Below, in pieces: positions 9,967-21,900 of a DNA stretch of 64,000 bases. Source of the stretch: Leptidea sinapis (lineage: Eukaryota > Arthropoda > Insecta > Lepidoptera > Pieridae); assembly GCF_905404315.1 (NCBI RefSeq), contig NC_066294.1, forward strand, positions 9,325,501 to 9,389,500, given 5' to 3'. The stretch's first letter is position 1. Each line of letters starts with the position of its first letter. Under the pieces are notes generated by a model, which was not told the DNA's origin, did not search any database, and saw nothing but the letters and a program-made list of their open reading frames with translations. A program made the translations under genes and the position numbers.

Positions 9967-12900
9967 ATGGAAGATAGCGATATTTGTATAGTTAGTGGCA
10001 AGGAATACGAGAGAGTGTTAAATGTTTTACAAATATTTTTGAGAAAAGTTCGTATTTGAATCTTAAATTAAATATTGTGAATGGAGTTGTTTGTAATTTG
10101 TATTCATATTTCACTTACAGAATGAGAATACGTTTACATTTCCTTCTCTAATGGAGAATAATAGGCGCATCACCTTATGGGCGGCATTATTTGATAAATT
10201 ACAAGACGAATCAGCAAAATTGGTTCATTTTGTTTGTTTAGCAACACTGCGTGTATTAAGGTTAGATTAATACTGATCCAAGAATATAATTTACGACATT
10301 TGTACAATAAAGCTAATGAAATTGTGGTTAACATTAAAAATTAACTTTCAGCCGTGACAAAACTGATATTGACAATTTGGTTTGTGAAAAATGGATAATA
10401 ACGTTGATTGATAAAGCTGGGTTATATATTTCTAATGACCCTGAAGGAACTGATGCATTGCCAAGTAAAGAGATAGCAGTAGAATCTCTCAAATGTCTGT
10501 GCAATATAGCATTTAACAGTGAGGTGGCAAGGGCATTATGTGCTCATACCAACATTGCACAAGGTTTAATTAACAGGTCTTACAAAGATATACAGTACAA
10601 AGATGATATTATGCTTTATGATATAAAATTGCTTTTTATTCTAACTGCACTGAGACAAGATATAAGAGTAAGCTTGAAAAGTGAGCTTTGTGGTATGAAT
10701 CATCTATTAAACTGCCTGAATGATGTACTGATGGAAAAAGTTCCTATTAGTTCTTCTCCTTTAGACGATACACCAGCTGTTACTTCACAACATGTTCTTA
10801 ATGTAAGTGGTCATAAATTTATTGTTAATTATAATTGGCATGATTGTTATCAGAAAAATATACCACTAGATTTTTCAGTTTATATGCAACTGTTTTAAAT
10901 TTCTATCTTGGTAAGGTATTGTAGAATATACAATAATGTAATAAAGATATGTCATGGTTAACTTCAAAAAAAGCGTGTACACCTTCCTGATAGGCCGGCA
11001 ATACTCTTGTGACTCCTCTGGTGTTGCAAGAGAATGTGGGAGGTGGTGATCACTTAACACCAGGTGACACATACACTCGTTTGTACTCCTAATCCATAAA
11101 AAAAAAGAATGACTTCAATGCCAATTACAGATTCTAATCAGATTATTCCAATTTAATATGTTAATGTCTTTTGAAATAGTTGTCATATCCACATGCAACT
11201 ATTTTACTTAAAAAGCATAAGCATCAACTATGATTGCAGCTATTCTCCTTTTGTTATCGTCTATTCCCCCTCCTATTATTATTATGGGAGACTTTAACCT
11301 TTCCGAATCGGCGCGCTCCGGATCTCGCTGTACACTGTAGATCGGCAAGCTTCCGGCATTTTTGCGGCATTTTCCCCGTGTGTATTATTTTACGTGTAGT
11401 TATAAAATGCTTATAACTAGGGTGATTTGAGTGACTGTCACTGAAAGCTATTGAAACAAGCTATAAGACCATGTATAAATTATTCATATTGTCTTTCTTT
11501 TTTATTTCACACAGACTTTTCATTCGAAAAAAAGTGTAAAAATAGGTATATTTTAAAATAAATATTGTTATTATTGTTAATTACTTGTTTTATTTATTTC
11601 CTTTTATGTTTTTGTAATGAATAGTATATGTTAATTATAAAATAAAGCTTAAATCTCCACAAAGAACGATCTTCGTGTAAAGTCTTGATAACGACCGCTC
11701 GCTGCGCCGGCCGGGAACAAGTGGACACATAAGTGCTTTGTCCGTAAAGCTATGACGTCGAATATTGGTGGCCTTGAATCGTAACGGATTGAAATGTGTT
11801 TGGGAATTCACTCGTTCATAACTACGTAGGCAAATAAACCATCTTGTACACCTAATAAGGGTGAAAACTGGATGAGGTAAAAGAGTGCCCCGCGGCACAG
11901 CCGCTCTCATTTATTTTTGAATTACCAGTGCCCGCGGGCACGGCCGATGCGGAAAGGTTAATGCTCATCATCCCTCATGGGGTTCAAGTCACACTGACTA
12001 TTTTGCCCTTTCCCTGTTGGATGTATTTGATGAAATCAATCTCTGCATAATCAATGATGGCTCTCCAACCCGAAGGGTTTCTCCTTCTCAAAATCACAAA
12101 AGTGCAGTTGATCTCACCTTATGTTCTCTGTGTCTGGCTCCTCTCCTTTCTTGGAACATCTTACATAATTCCCATGGTAGTGACCATTTTCCTATAATCA
12201 TTTCTATCCCTGACAAAGTAATTCCACCCCAAAATTTTTCCCCATCTCTTAAATATAGATTAATAGAAGCAAATTGGCCTAAATATTCTTCTTGTCTTGA
12301 TAAAAAAATTGCTGAGTTTCCAGTCACTAACCATTTTAATGCAGTAGATAATTATAATAAATTAGCTAATGCCATGATTACATGTGCTGACAACAACTTC
12401 CCTTTAAAAAAACCTGTTTCAAATAAGATTTCAACTCCTTGGTGGGACTCTGAGTGCACTGCTGCTGCTAAAGAAAGGAAATTAGCTGAATTAAATTACA
12501 ATAGAAACATGTCCATGTCAAACTTTATTTATTATAAAAAAGTGGCGGCGAAGGCTACCCATTTATTCAGAAAAAAGAAAAAACAAGGTTGGATTAATTT
12601 TTGCCAGAATTTAAAACCAAGCACTCCATCCTCAACTGTCTGGAAACAAATTAAAAAATTTAGAGGTTCATTTTGTGATCAAGTGTGTGATTTTAATGTG
12701 GATCCTTCTGTATGGCTTGATTCCTTTTCAGATAGGATGTCCCCCCCTTCAGTTCCAAATATGGACTATTTTCCATCCCCCCCAATCCCTCTTGCCTCAA
12801 CTCACAGTTTAGAGTCCCCCTTCTCATTCTCTGAACTTCTTCTTGCTCTGGATGGCCTAGTTGACTCTGCTCCTGGGGTAGATGGAATCCCATACTCTTT

Positions 12901-15900
12901 CATTAAAAATTCATCATCTACATCCAAGGAATATTATCTGAGCATAATCAATAACCTTTTTGATCTTGGTTCCATCCCTCCACCTTGGAAAAATCAGGTA
13001 ATTATTCCATTACTTAAACCTGGTCAGAATCCATCTGAAGCTACCAGCTATAGGCCAATTGCCCTCTCTTCTGCTCTTGCAAAAGTTTCTGAAATCATGA
13101 TTAAACATAGACTTGAGTGGTTTGTTGAAACCAATAATCTCCTTTCCAACTCCCAGTACGGTTTCAGAAAGGGCAAGAGCTCCTTAGATAGCTTAGGTAT
13201 CCTTACAACTGACATTAGAATAGCACTCCTCAGAAAAGAACACCTTGTGGGAGTTTTTCTTGATATAGAATCTGCATATGATAACGTTTCACTTCCTCTA
13301 CTCAGGAGTAAACTCAACCAGCTGAGTATCCCCGTGAAGTTATCATGTTTCATATGTAACATGTTAATGGAGAGATCCATCACTATTAAAGGTCCATCCT
13401 CTTACCTCCCTCCTAAGTCAGTTTGGAAAGGTTTACCTCAAGGCTCAGTCCTTAGTCCCCTTCTTTATAATCTGTATACCCATGACCTCAACAGTACCGT
13501 TACACCTTTCTGTCAGATACTGCAATATGCAGATGACATTGTCCTGTATTCTTCTGACAAGTCTATACAAGATTCATCTAATCATTTAAATAATGCTCTT
13601 GATTATCTTTCTGAATATTTAACACAACATGGACTGTCTCTATCAACATCTAAAAGTAAGGTAGTTTTATTTACAAATAAAAGAATTCTTCCACCTATTA
13701 AAATTAAAATTTATGATGTTGATCTACCAATTGTTAATAATGTTAAGTTTTTGGGTATTTGGTTGGATCACAAATTATCTGGCGTCAAGCATTTTGATTA
13801 TGTCTCACAGAAATGTGAGAAAAATATTAATATTCTTCGCTCATTGTCTGGTGTCTGGTGGGGAGCTCACCCCGTCACTCAAAAATTACTATATAATGCC
13901 ATAATTCGCACTCATTTAGATTATGGCACTATTTTCTTAATCCCAGCAAACAAAGCAGGTCTAAATAAATTGGACAGAATTCAGGCTAAATGTTTACGTA
14001 TAGTATTGGGAGCTATGAAATCCAGCCCTATTAATGCAATGCAAGTAGAATGTGTGGATCCTCCCCTCTCACTACGTAGACAATTCTTTGCCAATAAATT
14101 TTTCTTTAAACTAGCTGGCTGCCGAGCTCATCCCTTACTCCAAAAATCAGAACAATTAGCTGTTTTATACAATGATAATAATATTGTACCTGAAGACAAA
14201 AGACCTTGCGTTATAAATAGTTACCTTTTATTTTCTCAGCTCTCTAACCCTCTCTTTCAATATTCTAAATTGCCTTTATTTTCTATGCCTTTCAATGCTC
14301 TTACTTTCCAACCCTCAGTAATTTTAGACTTAGGTGTTGATAAGTTTTCTATAGAAGCAAATAAAACTTTTTCTCATATAATGGACTCAGATTTTCGACA
14401 TTGGTATAAAATCTACACGGATGCTTCAAAAACAGACATGAGTCTGGTTGGGGCTGCAGTATGGATTCCCTCAACAAGAATTATACTGAGTTATAGCTGC
14501 CCACCTACCACTTCTGTGTTTACAGGGGAATCAATTGCCATTCTTGAAGCTATTCTATTTGTTAAGTCTCACAACATGAACAATTCTATTATCCTTTCAG
14601 ACTCTAAAAGTTGCCTCCAATCAATTCTCTCAAATCCATTTAAGACAAAAAGTCAGTTTCCCATCATTCTCAAAATAAGAGAAACTTTGAAAGAGTGCTA
14701 TGAACTCAAAATTAACATAGTTTTAGCTTGGATTCCAGGTCACATGGGCATCTCTGGTAATGAAAATGCAGATGCCTGTGCTAGATCAGCTGCTCATTCA
14801 GGTTCCTTTCAGTATTCAGAAATATTCACTCATGACTTGTGCTCTACCCTGAAACCCAAGATGTATGAGAGTTGGTCAAACATTTGGCAAGTTTCCAAAA
14901 CTTTAAAAGGCAAATTTTATGGAGAACTCCAACCAGAAATTCCTCAAAAACCTTGGTTCTCAAAATGTAGGATTTATAATAAAACAATAATCTCAACTAT
15001 ATGCCGCTTACGTTTAAACCATGCCTGCACTCCAGTCTTTCTAGCAAAACTTAGAATTAGGGATCATTCTCTATGTGATTGTGGCCTTGATGAGGGAAAC
15101 ATGGATCATTTATTCTTTAGTTGTCCCTTAATGCAATCTTCTCTGCACAATTATATACCCGCTGAAGTCCCCCGTCCAACCTCCGTTAAATGTCTCCTCT
15201 CCCTAGTTTACACTCCTTTTGTAAATATTTTGTGTAAATATATTAAAATAAATAAGATTAAGTTGTAAATATTATTTAGTACTAATATTAATTAATTATT
15301 TAAGTATTTCTATTTGTGTATGTCATTTATAGTCTTACAAGCATGTATATTATTTGTTTCAGATATTATTAGAAAATTAAACTTTATGTAATCTGAACAC
15401 CGATTATTACCGTTAAACTTAGAAGACACATACTCAAAGCTTGGTAGTCTAATCTAACGTGATTCTGGCAAATCTGTGGTATATCTTCCACAGAAGCCAC
15501 AGTAGGAAGAATAGAATAGAATAGAAGCATAAGAGGCATTTATTTTCTTAAAATTGATTTCTTTAGAATTCTTTTTGATGTCATTTCTAACACTATCACC
15601 GCTTGGGAAACGAATGGCACTCTGAGAGAGAAGAAGTAGCGTATGAAACTCTCCCAGCATTTGCGTTTCTGTTTAGTGAAATATACAATACTAGCTGCCC
15701 CGACAGATGTTGTTCTGTAGATAATAATAAAAAACTGTTTTATAGGAATTTGCCAATAATTTTTTCGTAAAAAATGCTCCCTGTTGTTATAGTAAAATTG
15801 TTTCACAGCGGAAGTGTCTAACTGTGTGTCACTAAATTCTTTCATAGAAAATAAGTCCATACAAAACAAATATTGAATAATTATGGGTCCCAAATCGAAA

Positions 15901-18900
15901 TAAAAACTATCCTATCTCTCAAATTGGACCAAACTGCACTCCATGAAGTAATCCACATTAAAATCTGTTCATTAGTTTAGGAGTTTATCACGGACAAACA
16001 ACGTGTCACGTAATTTATATATATTAAGATTGTAACATCAACTAGACCACTTGTATCATACTTCAAACAAAATTATGTGGTATAATAATATTTTCATTGG
16101 TTTTATTTTATTTAACCCTCTTTATTATTATATTGTTCTATCTATAAAAATACAATGCTATGAGGAATAATAATCTTTTTAAGGATTTTTGTTACACACC
16201 AAAGAAGTATAACTTGTACATAGGTAATTTCATACTAAAGTGGACTATGCAAAATAATACACTATCCATTAATATTTTCTTTCACTTTTAAGTTACAGTT
16301 GGCATTAAATTATGATTTTTATTTTTTTTTAAACTGCTATAATTTGTTACTTGAGTCTTTAGTCTTAAAAGTAGTTTTAAACGGAAATTAATCAAAATTA
16401 ATTATCTAAACAATAGATTACAAATTTCAGGAGAACCGACAAGCAATAGTATGTGAGATACTGAAGACCCAGTTCAATATGTTATACCACTTAGGCTCGG
16501 AGGAGTCTGTTAGTCCGGAGGATGAAGCTATGTACCTCAAGTTGATGCCTCTTCTTACCTTCTTACTGAGAGCAGAAACTCATGAAAAATCTATGGAATT
16601 ATTAAGTAATGTTGCTAATTTATTGACCAGGTATGTTAAGTTGGTGGATGATATCCTTATTTTTATGTTTGGATGTTGTGAGACTGCAAGGTGTTTTCTG
16701 TGTCTCTACAGAGAAGGCATCTGGTGCTTTTATCCAAACTGTTACTTGACAGCAGACTTGTTAAAGGGCTTGAGTCTCCCGGGTCTTCGATTCATTCAAG
16801 GCTCAAGTCTCCTATGAAGGCTCGAACTTCAGCCTCAAGCCATATTGCAAAGGCTCGAGCCCTAGTTCCGAGGATCAAGTCGCGACTCGAGCTCTGATTT
16901 AAAGGCTCACTACACAACTCCGGTATATAAATAAAGCTCGAGCTTCGACTCGAATCTTTTATTGAAGGCTCTTAAGCCTTTAAGTCTCGAGCTTTTAAGA
17001 CCGTCGAGCCCTCAGAGCTCGAACTTTGAAGACTCAGTAGCTTCAACTCAGAGCTCATTTCTCACAACACTACTTGACAGTCCTCTGGCAATACATACAT
17101 ACATACACACTCACACCTTGTTGCCATCGGGGTAGGCAGAGACAATAGAATGCCATTTGCTTCTATCCTTACAAACCTCACGCGCTTCCTCTACATTCAT
17201 TACTCTTTTCATACAATATGCTCGCCGGTTGCGAGTGCTTCGGACCTCTCCTTTTCTCGAAACGTCCCCAATTTGGTCGACGAATGTTCGAGGTCTTCCG
17301 TGACCTACTTGCCTATATTTGATTCGTCATTCTTTCTTCACTCATTCGCTCCGCGTGTCCAAACCATTTCAGCATTCCTTTTTCATTTCCTCTGACAAGT
17401 AATTCAAAAATTTTGGTAAGCTTGTTTGACTCTCCATTTGTGCCTTTCAAAATACCAGAAGTGAGATAAATCATTGTAATAAAAGTTATGTGGTATACAA
17501 TTAGTCTGCCTGAGAGATAGCCCCATAGGGTTTTCTTATCACTAACCATCAGGTTACCTGCCCACTTATGGTGTATGGTATGGTGTGGGAAGCTCCTGTT
17601 TCCTCAATGAAACTCCTTAAGTGGGTCTATTTTACCTGCAGGATGGACCTGAACCTTTCTGGGATATTCACAGACTTTTCCAACTGACTTCATTAGGATA
17701 GGATTTTTGCCTTGTTAGGTTTTTTTTGGCAATCTTATACATCCATGATTTAATGACAGACTGTTCCACCTTTGATGTATTTTATTAGAATTTTAGTATT
17801 TGTATTTTGTAATTCTGTTCCACAAGTTGTTAAATTTGCAAATTTCTTATCAATCCTTTTTGGTACCTTCTAGTCCAAACTGAAAGAATACATAGAAATA
17901 AAATGCATAATTGTGTTTGTATCTTTGATATAAATAATTTTTTAGTTAGTAATAACTTCACTGCCAAAGAAACCTTTTTTGGATAAGAAGCATTACAAAA
18001 ACTCAACACATTCTTTGAGATTTGAGAATTTATCGCATTCGAGATTCGTCATTAAAAAGATTCCAACCCGATGGGTCCTAAAAATAGGCATTATAGCATT
18101 GAAAAAGTGATATTTTCTTATTTTTCAATAAAATTATGATTTTTTTATGATTGAATTGTGCCTTACTTTTTGTTATTACAGTATACCGGCACCATTTTAC
18201 AAATACCTTACACCCGAGCTCATTGAAGGACAAACATCAAAACATATTTATGATGGTAGAAATATGGAAGCTCTGTATACTCTTCTGCAATTACTGCAGC
18301 ACAGATTGGCTATCACAACTGTAAGTATAGCTTATGAGAATAATTTACCTAACCTACCCTTAGGTAATAGTTATTTATGCAACTGTTGTGTAATAAGGGG
18401 TATTAAAACACGAATGTGGATTGTGATAATAGTATTACATGAGTGTTTTAATACCGAATTATCAGTTGCATACAAGACTATCTACACCCATAATATGAAT
18501 CCTCTTAAAGATTCTGAAACAGTTGCTTACTGCTAACATTAAAATAGCCAGTCCTAGTAGTAAGCTAATATCATCCAATACTGATTACATATGCAAATAA
18601 ACTAAGTATTAATGAAAGAATTATTTATTTTAGTAGTTATTTACATTTTGTGTAGAGCAATAATTAAAATTCACTTGAATATTATGTTCTTTTGCAGCGT
18701 TTAAAATGAATCGCTCATTTTTTGTAAAACAAAACAAAACAATAAAAATATCTAAGAAAAATGGCGGGGATTCGAATAACCTACTTATTTTAACGGCGCG
18801 CGACGTTCTGGTAGTGTGAAACGCGCGTAAACGAAAATGTTCTTTTTTTGAAATTCATACAGATACCACGCATCGAGCAATAAGAATGTGACTGTCTGTT

Positions 18901-21900
18901 GAAACTCTTTGAGCACGAAGGGGTTGAATTTTTTTTTCAATCCCTTCGTAGGAGTGTTGTTATGAAATTCAGTACAACATTACAACACTCGTTTGGATGA
19001 TGTAATGGTTATTAGAACATTGGGTGTTTTAATGTTGGCAATTATAAGCTAACTGTTTCAGAATCTTTAATGGAGGATTTAAAGCATGGGTGTAGATAAA
19101 TTATTATCTATACTAATATTATAAAGCTGCAGTGTTTGTTTGTTTGTTTGTTTGAACGCGCTAATCTCTGGTACTACTGGTCCGATTTGAATGATTCTTT
19201 CAGTGTTTGGTAGCCCATCAAAATTAGGGATCCGTAATAAAATTGCTATTTTGTAACACAAGGTGTAAAATCAAAAACCTATTTTTGCGTGCGCTGCAAA
19301 AACTATTGACAATAGAGCAAAATGATGTACAGGCTATAATATAGGCAATATTTTATTACTTATAAAACTATCGCGTGAATTATACTTTATATGGCAAAAT
19401 AACGTTTGCCGGGTCAGCTAGTTATACATAAGTATTGTTAATGTATGTTATGATGCAGCATCATAAGATTCTTTTAATGACCATTTTTTAAGTGTGTGAA
19501 GTATTCACAGGGGTCACCTAGTTAGTCATTATATGTATATCACGGACACTCTTGATTCATAAAAGTTATTTAATTTGAAAATGTATAAACTCGTAAGTGT
19601 GAAATTAGATTGTGATTAATAATTTTTTTACTTAGATAATTTATTCGTCTAGATAGATACCCCCTTATTCATAATGATCCGCTAACTTTAAACAGCCGCT
19701 AAGGAGTGTTTTTACTCATTCTGACTTAGGTCAATAGAAGAAGACAGAGTGAGAATTAGTGCTTTTTTTATGCTTTAAGTTAGCAGACTATTATGAATAA
19801 GGGGGATAGTCTTTTGCTGTTAGACAACCGATAAAATCAGGCCAGGAATATTAGTTTAATGTGCGTGACAAGCTACGGCTTACACTCGCGATTTGTATGA
19901 CACTTTGTGTTTGTGTGCGTGAATTTCTCAAATCCATTTTGATTATTTCTAAAGTCTATTTTTTTCAACGTTTTTTCACAGTTGTTGTAGTCTATCTAGA
20001 TATATAAATAATGTAAGTTTTTTTTTATAAAATTACAGGGTACGAGTAACCAATACGAAAATTTGTCTCCAATATTGACTGTGCTCAACAAAAGTTCAAG
20101 GAATATCAGCTACCATCGTAAATATTTCCGTCAAATTGTGTTGCCTCCATTACGTGATGTGCACAGTCCACCAGAGAAGGGAAATACTCTGAGAAACCAA
20201 CTGTGCAGACTTCTTACATCTCCGATCACTTCCGTTAGGGATTTGGTTGCAGAGTTTCTCTTTATACTTTGCAAAGAAAAAGGTAACAAATATATATAAT
20301 ACAAGTATAAAAAAATATATTGAATATAGATATTTTTTTTTTTTTTTTTTTTATGGAATAGGAGGACAAACGAGCGTACGGGTCACCTGGTGTTAAGTGA
20401 TCACCGCCGCCCACACTCTCCTGCAACACCAGAGGAATCACAAGAGCGTTGCCGGCCTTTAAGGAAGGTGTACACGCTTTTCTTGAAGGTACCCATGTCG
20501 TATCGTCCCGGAAACACCGCACAAGGAAACTCATTCCACAGCTTCGTGGTACGAGGAAGAAAGCTCCTTGAAAACCGCACTGTGGAGGACCGCCACACAT
20601 CCAGATGGTGGGGATGATATCGTAACTTGTGGCGTGTCGTGCGAAGGTGAAATTCGGCGGCAGGAATCAGGTTGAACAGCTCTTCGGAACACTCCCCGTG
20701 ATAAATGCGGTAGAAGACACACAATGAAGCGACGTCTCTACGATATATATATATATATATATATATCTCTCTCTAGATATATATGTATATATATATAGAT
20801 TATAGGTGCCACACCGGCTCCTTTTTGCCGTGAAGCAGTAATGTGTTTCTGTCTCAAGAGCGCAATAGCTAGTGAAAAATCTGGGCAAATGAGTAGTTGT
20901 ACGCATTTGTAGTGCCGTTCGGAATTTTTGGCTTTTTCAAGAATCCTGAGCGGCACTGCATATCAATTACCATCAGCTGAACGTCTTACTTCACAAAGAA
21001 AAGCCCCGTTGTGGTACTCATAATCTAGCCGGCATCCGGCGTAAAGGAGCCTCCCACTGGTAATAGTGAATCTAAACAATACAATAATTGAATCACTTTT
21101 CTAGATAATGCTTCAGACATGAATATATAGTATAGTAGACAACCTGTATAGCCGAGTGGTTAGCGATCCTACCTACTAAGCTAGAGGTCCCGGGTTCGAA
21201 TCCCGGTAGGTGCAAGCATTTATATGATGAATATACATGTTTGTTTCCGAGTCATGGATGTTTAAATGTATTTTTGTATGTTTATATGAATATATGTATG
21301 TTTAAGAAAGTATGTTGTCTATACAAATATTATAAAGAGGAAAGGTTTGATTTTTTGTTTGTTTGTTTGTTTGTATGAATTGAATAGGCTCCGAAACTAC
21401 TTGGCAGATTTGAAAAATTCTTTCACTGTTGGAAAGCTACATCATTTCTGAGTGACATAGGCTATATTTCATTTTCAAAAAAAATAGGCATCCTTACTAA
21501 AATTACGATAACGTAATCCAAGGTGTGAAAAAAATATCAAAAAACTACCTTACATCGCGTGCGCTGCGAAAACTATTGATGATAGAACAAAATGATATAC
21601 TACATTTTTTTAGAACACACCATTATCTACAAAAAATCAGCGGCAGCATATCTCTAACTATTACAGTCATGTCACAATAAGCGTTTTTTTATTGAAAAAA
21701 AGAAATTAAAATACCACCGCTACAAAAAGCTCTTTATTTGTACCTTGGTATTAACCCTTATCAAAATAAATGATGTATTATTTAAGACTGCTTCAATATC
21801 TTTATATTACTTTTTGAATTATTCGATTCTGACAATCCATTCAAAAGATATCACGAGTTAAAAAAAAATTAAAAAATAAACTGTATTCGGCTAGCTATGC

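Larger units (their letters stand above)
11228..15290 (+). mobile_element. 5'-truncated LINE with endonuclease, RT and RNase H, split by a MITE
   Basis: A non-LTR retrotransposon in Ric8 intron 3, sense to the gene. It begins inside the endonuclease (frame ending PPPIIIMGDFN at 11297), is interrupted by the 660-bp TTAA element 11298-11957, and resumes with NAHHPSWGSSHTDYF before the long open frame. Earlier endonuclease sequence and ORF1 are absent, so it is dead on arrival. A short AT-rich 3' region follows the stop at 15266-15268; I could not define the exact 3' end or target duplication. RNase H plus a C-terminal Cys/His knuckle points to the I/R1/LOA side of the LINE tree. Confidence 0.85.

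Noticed and set aside
21142..21212. A tRNA gene
   Set aside because: A and B boxes fit, but it is joined to a SINE body and lacks a sound acceptor stem, so it is the head of a SINE.
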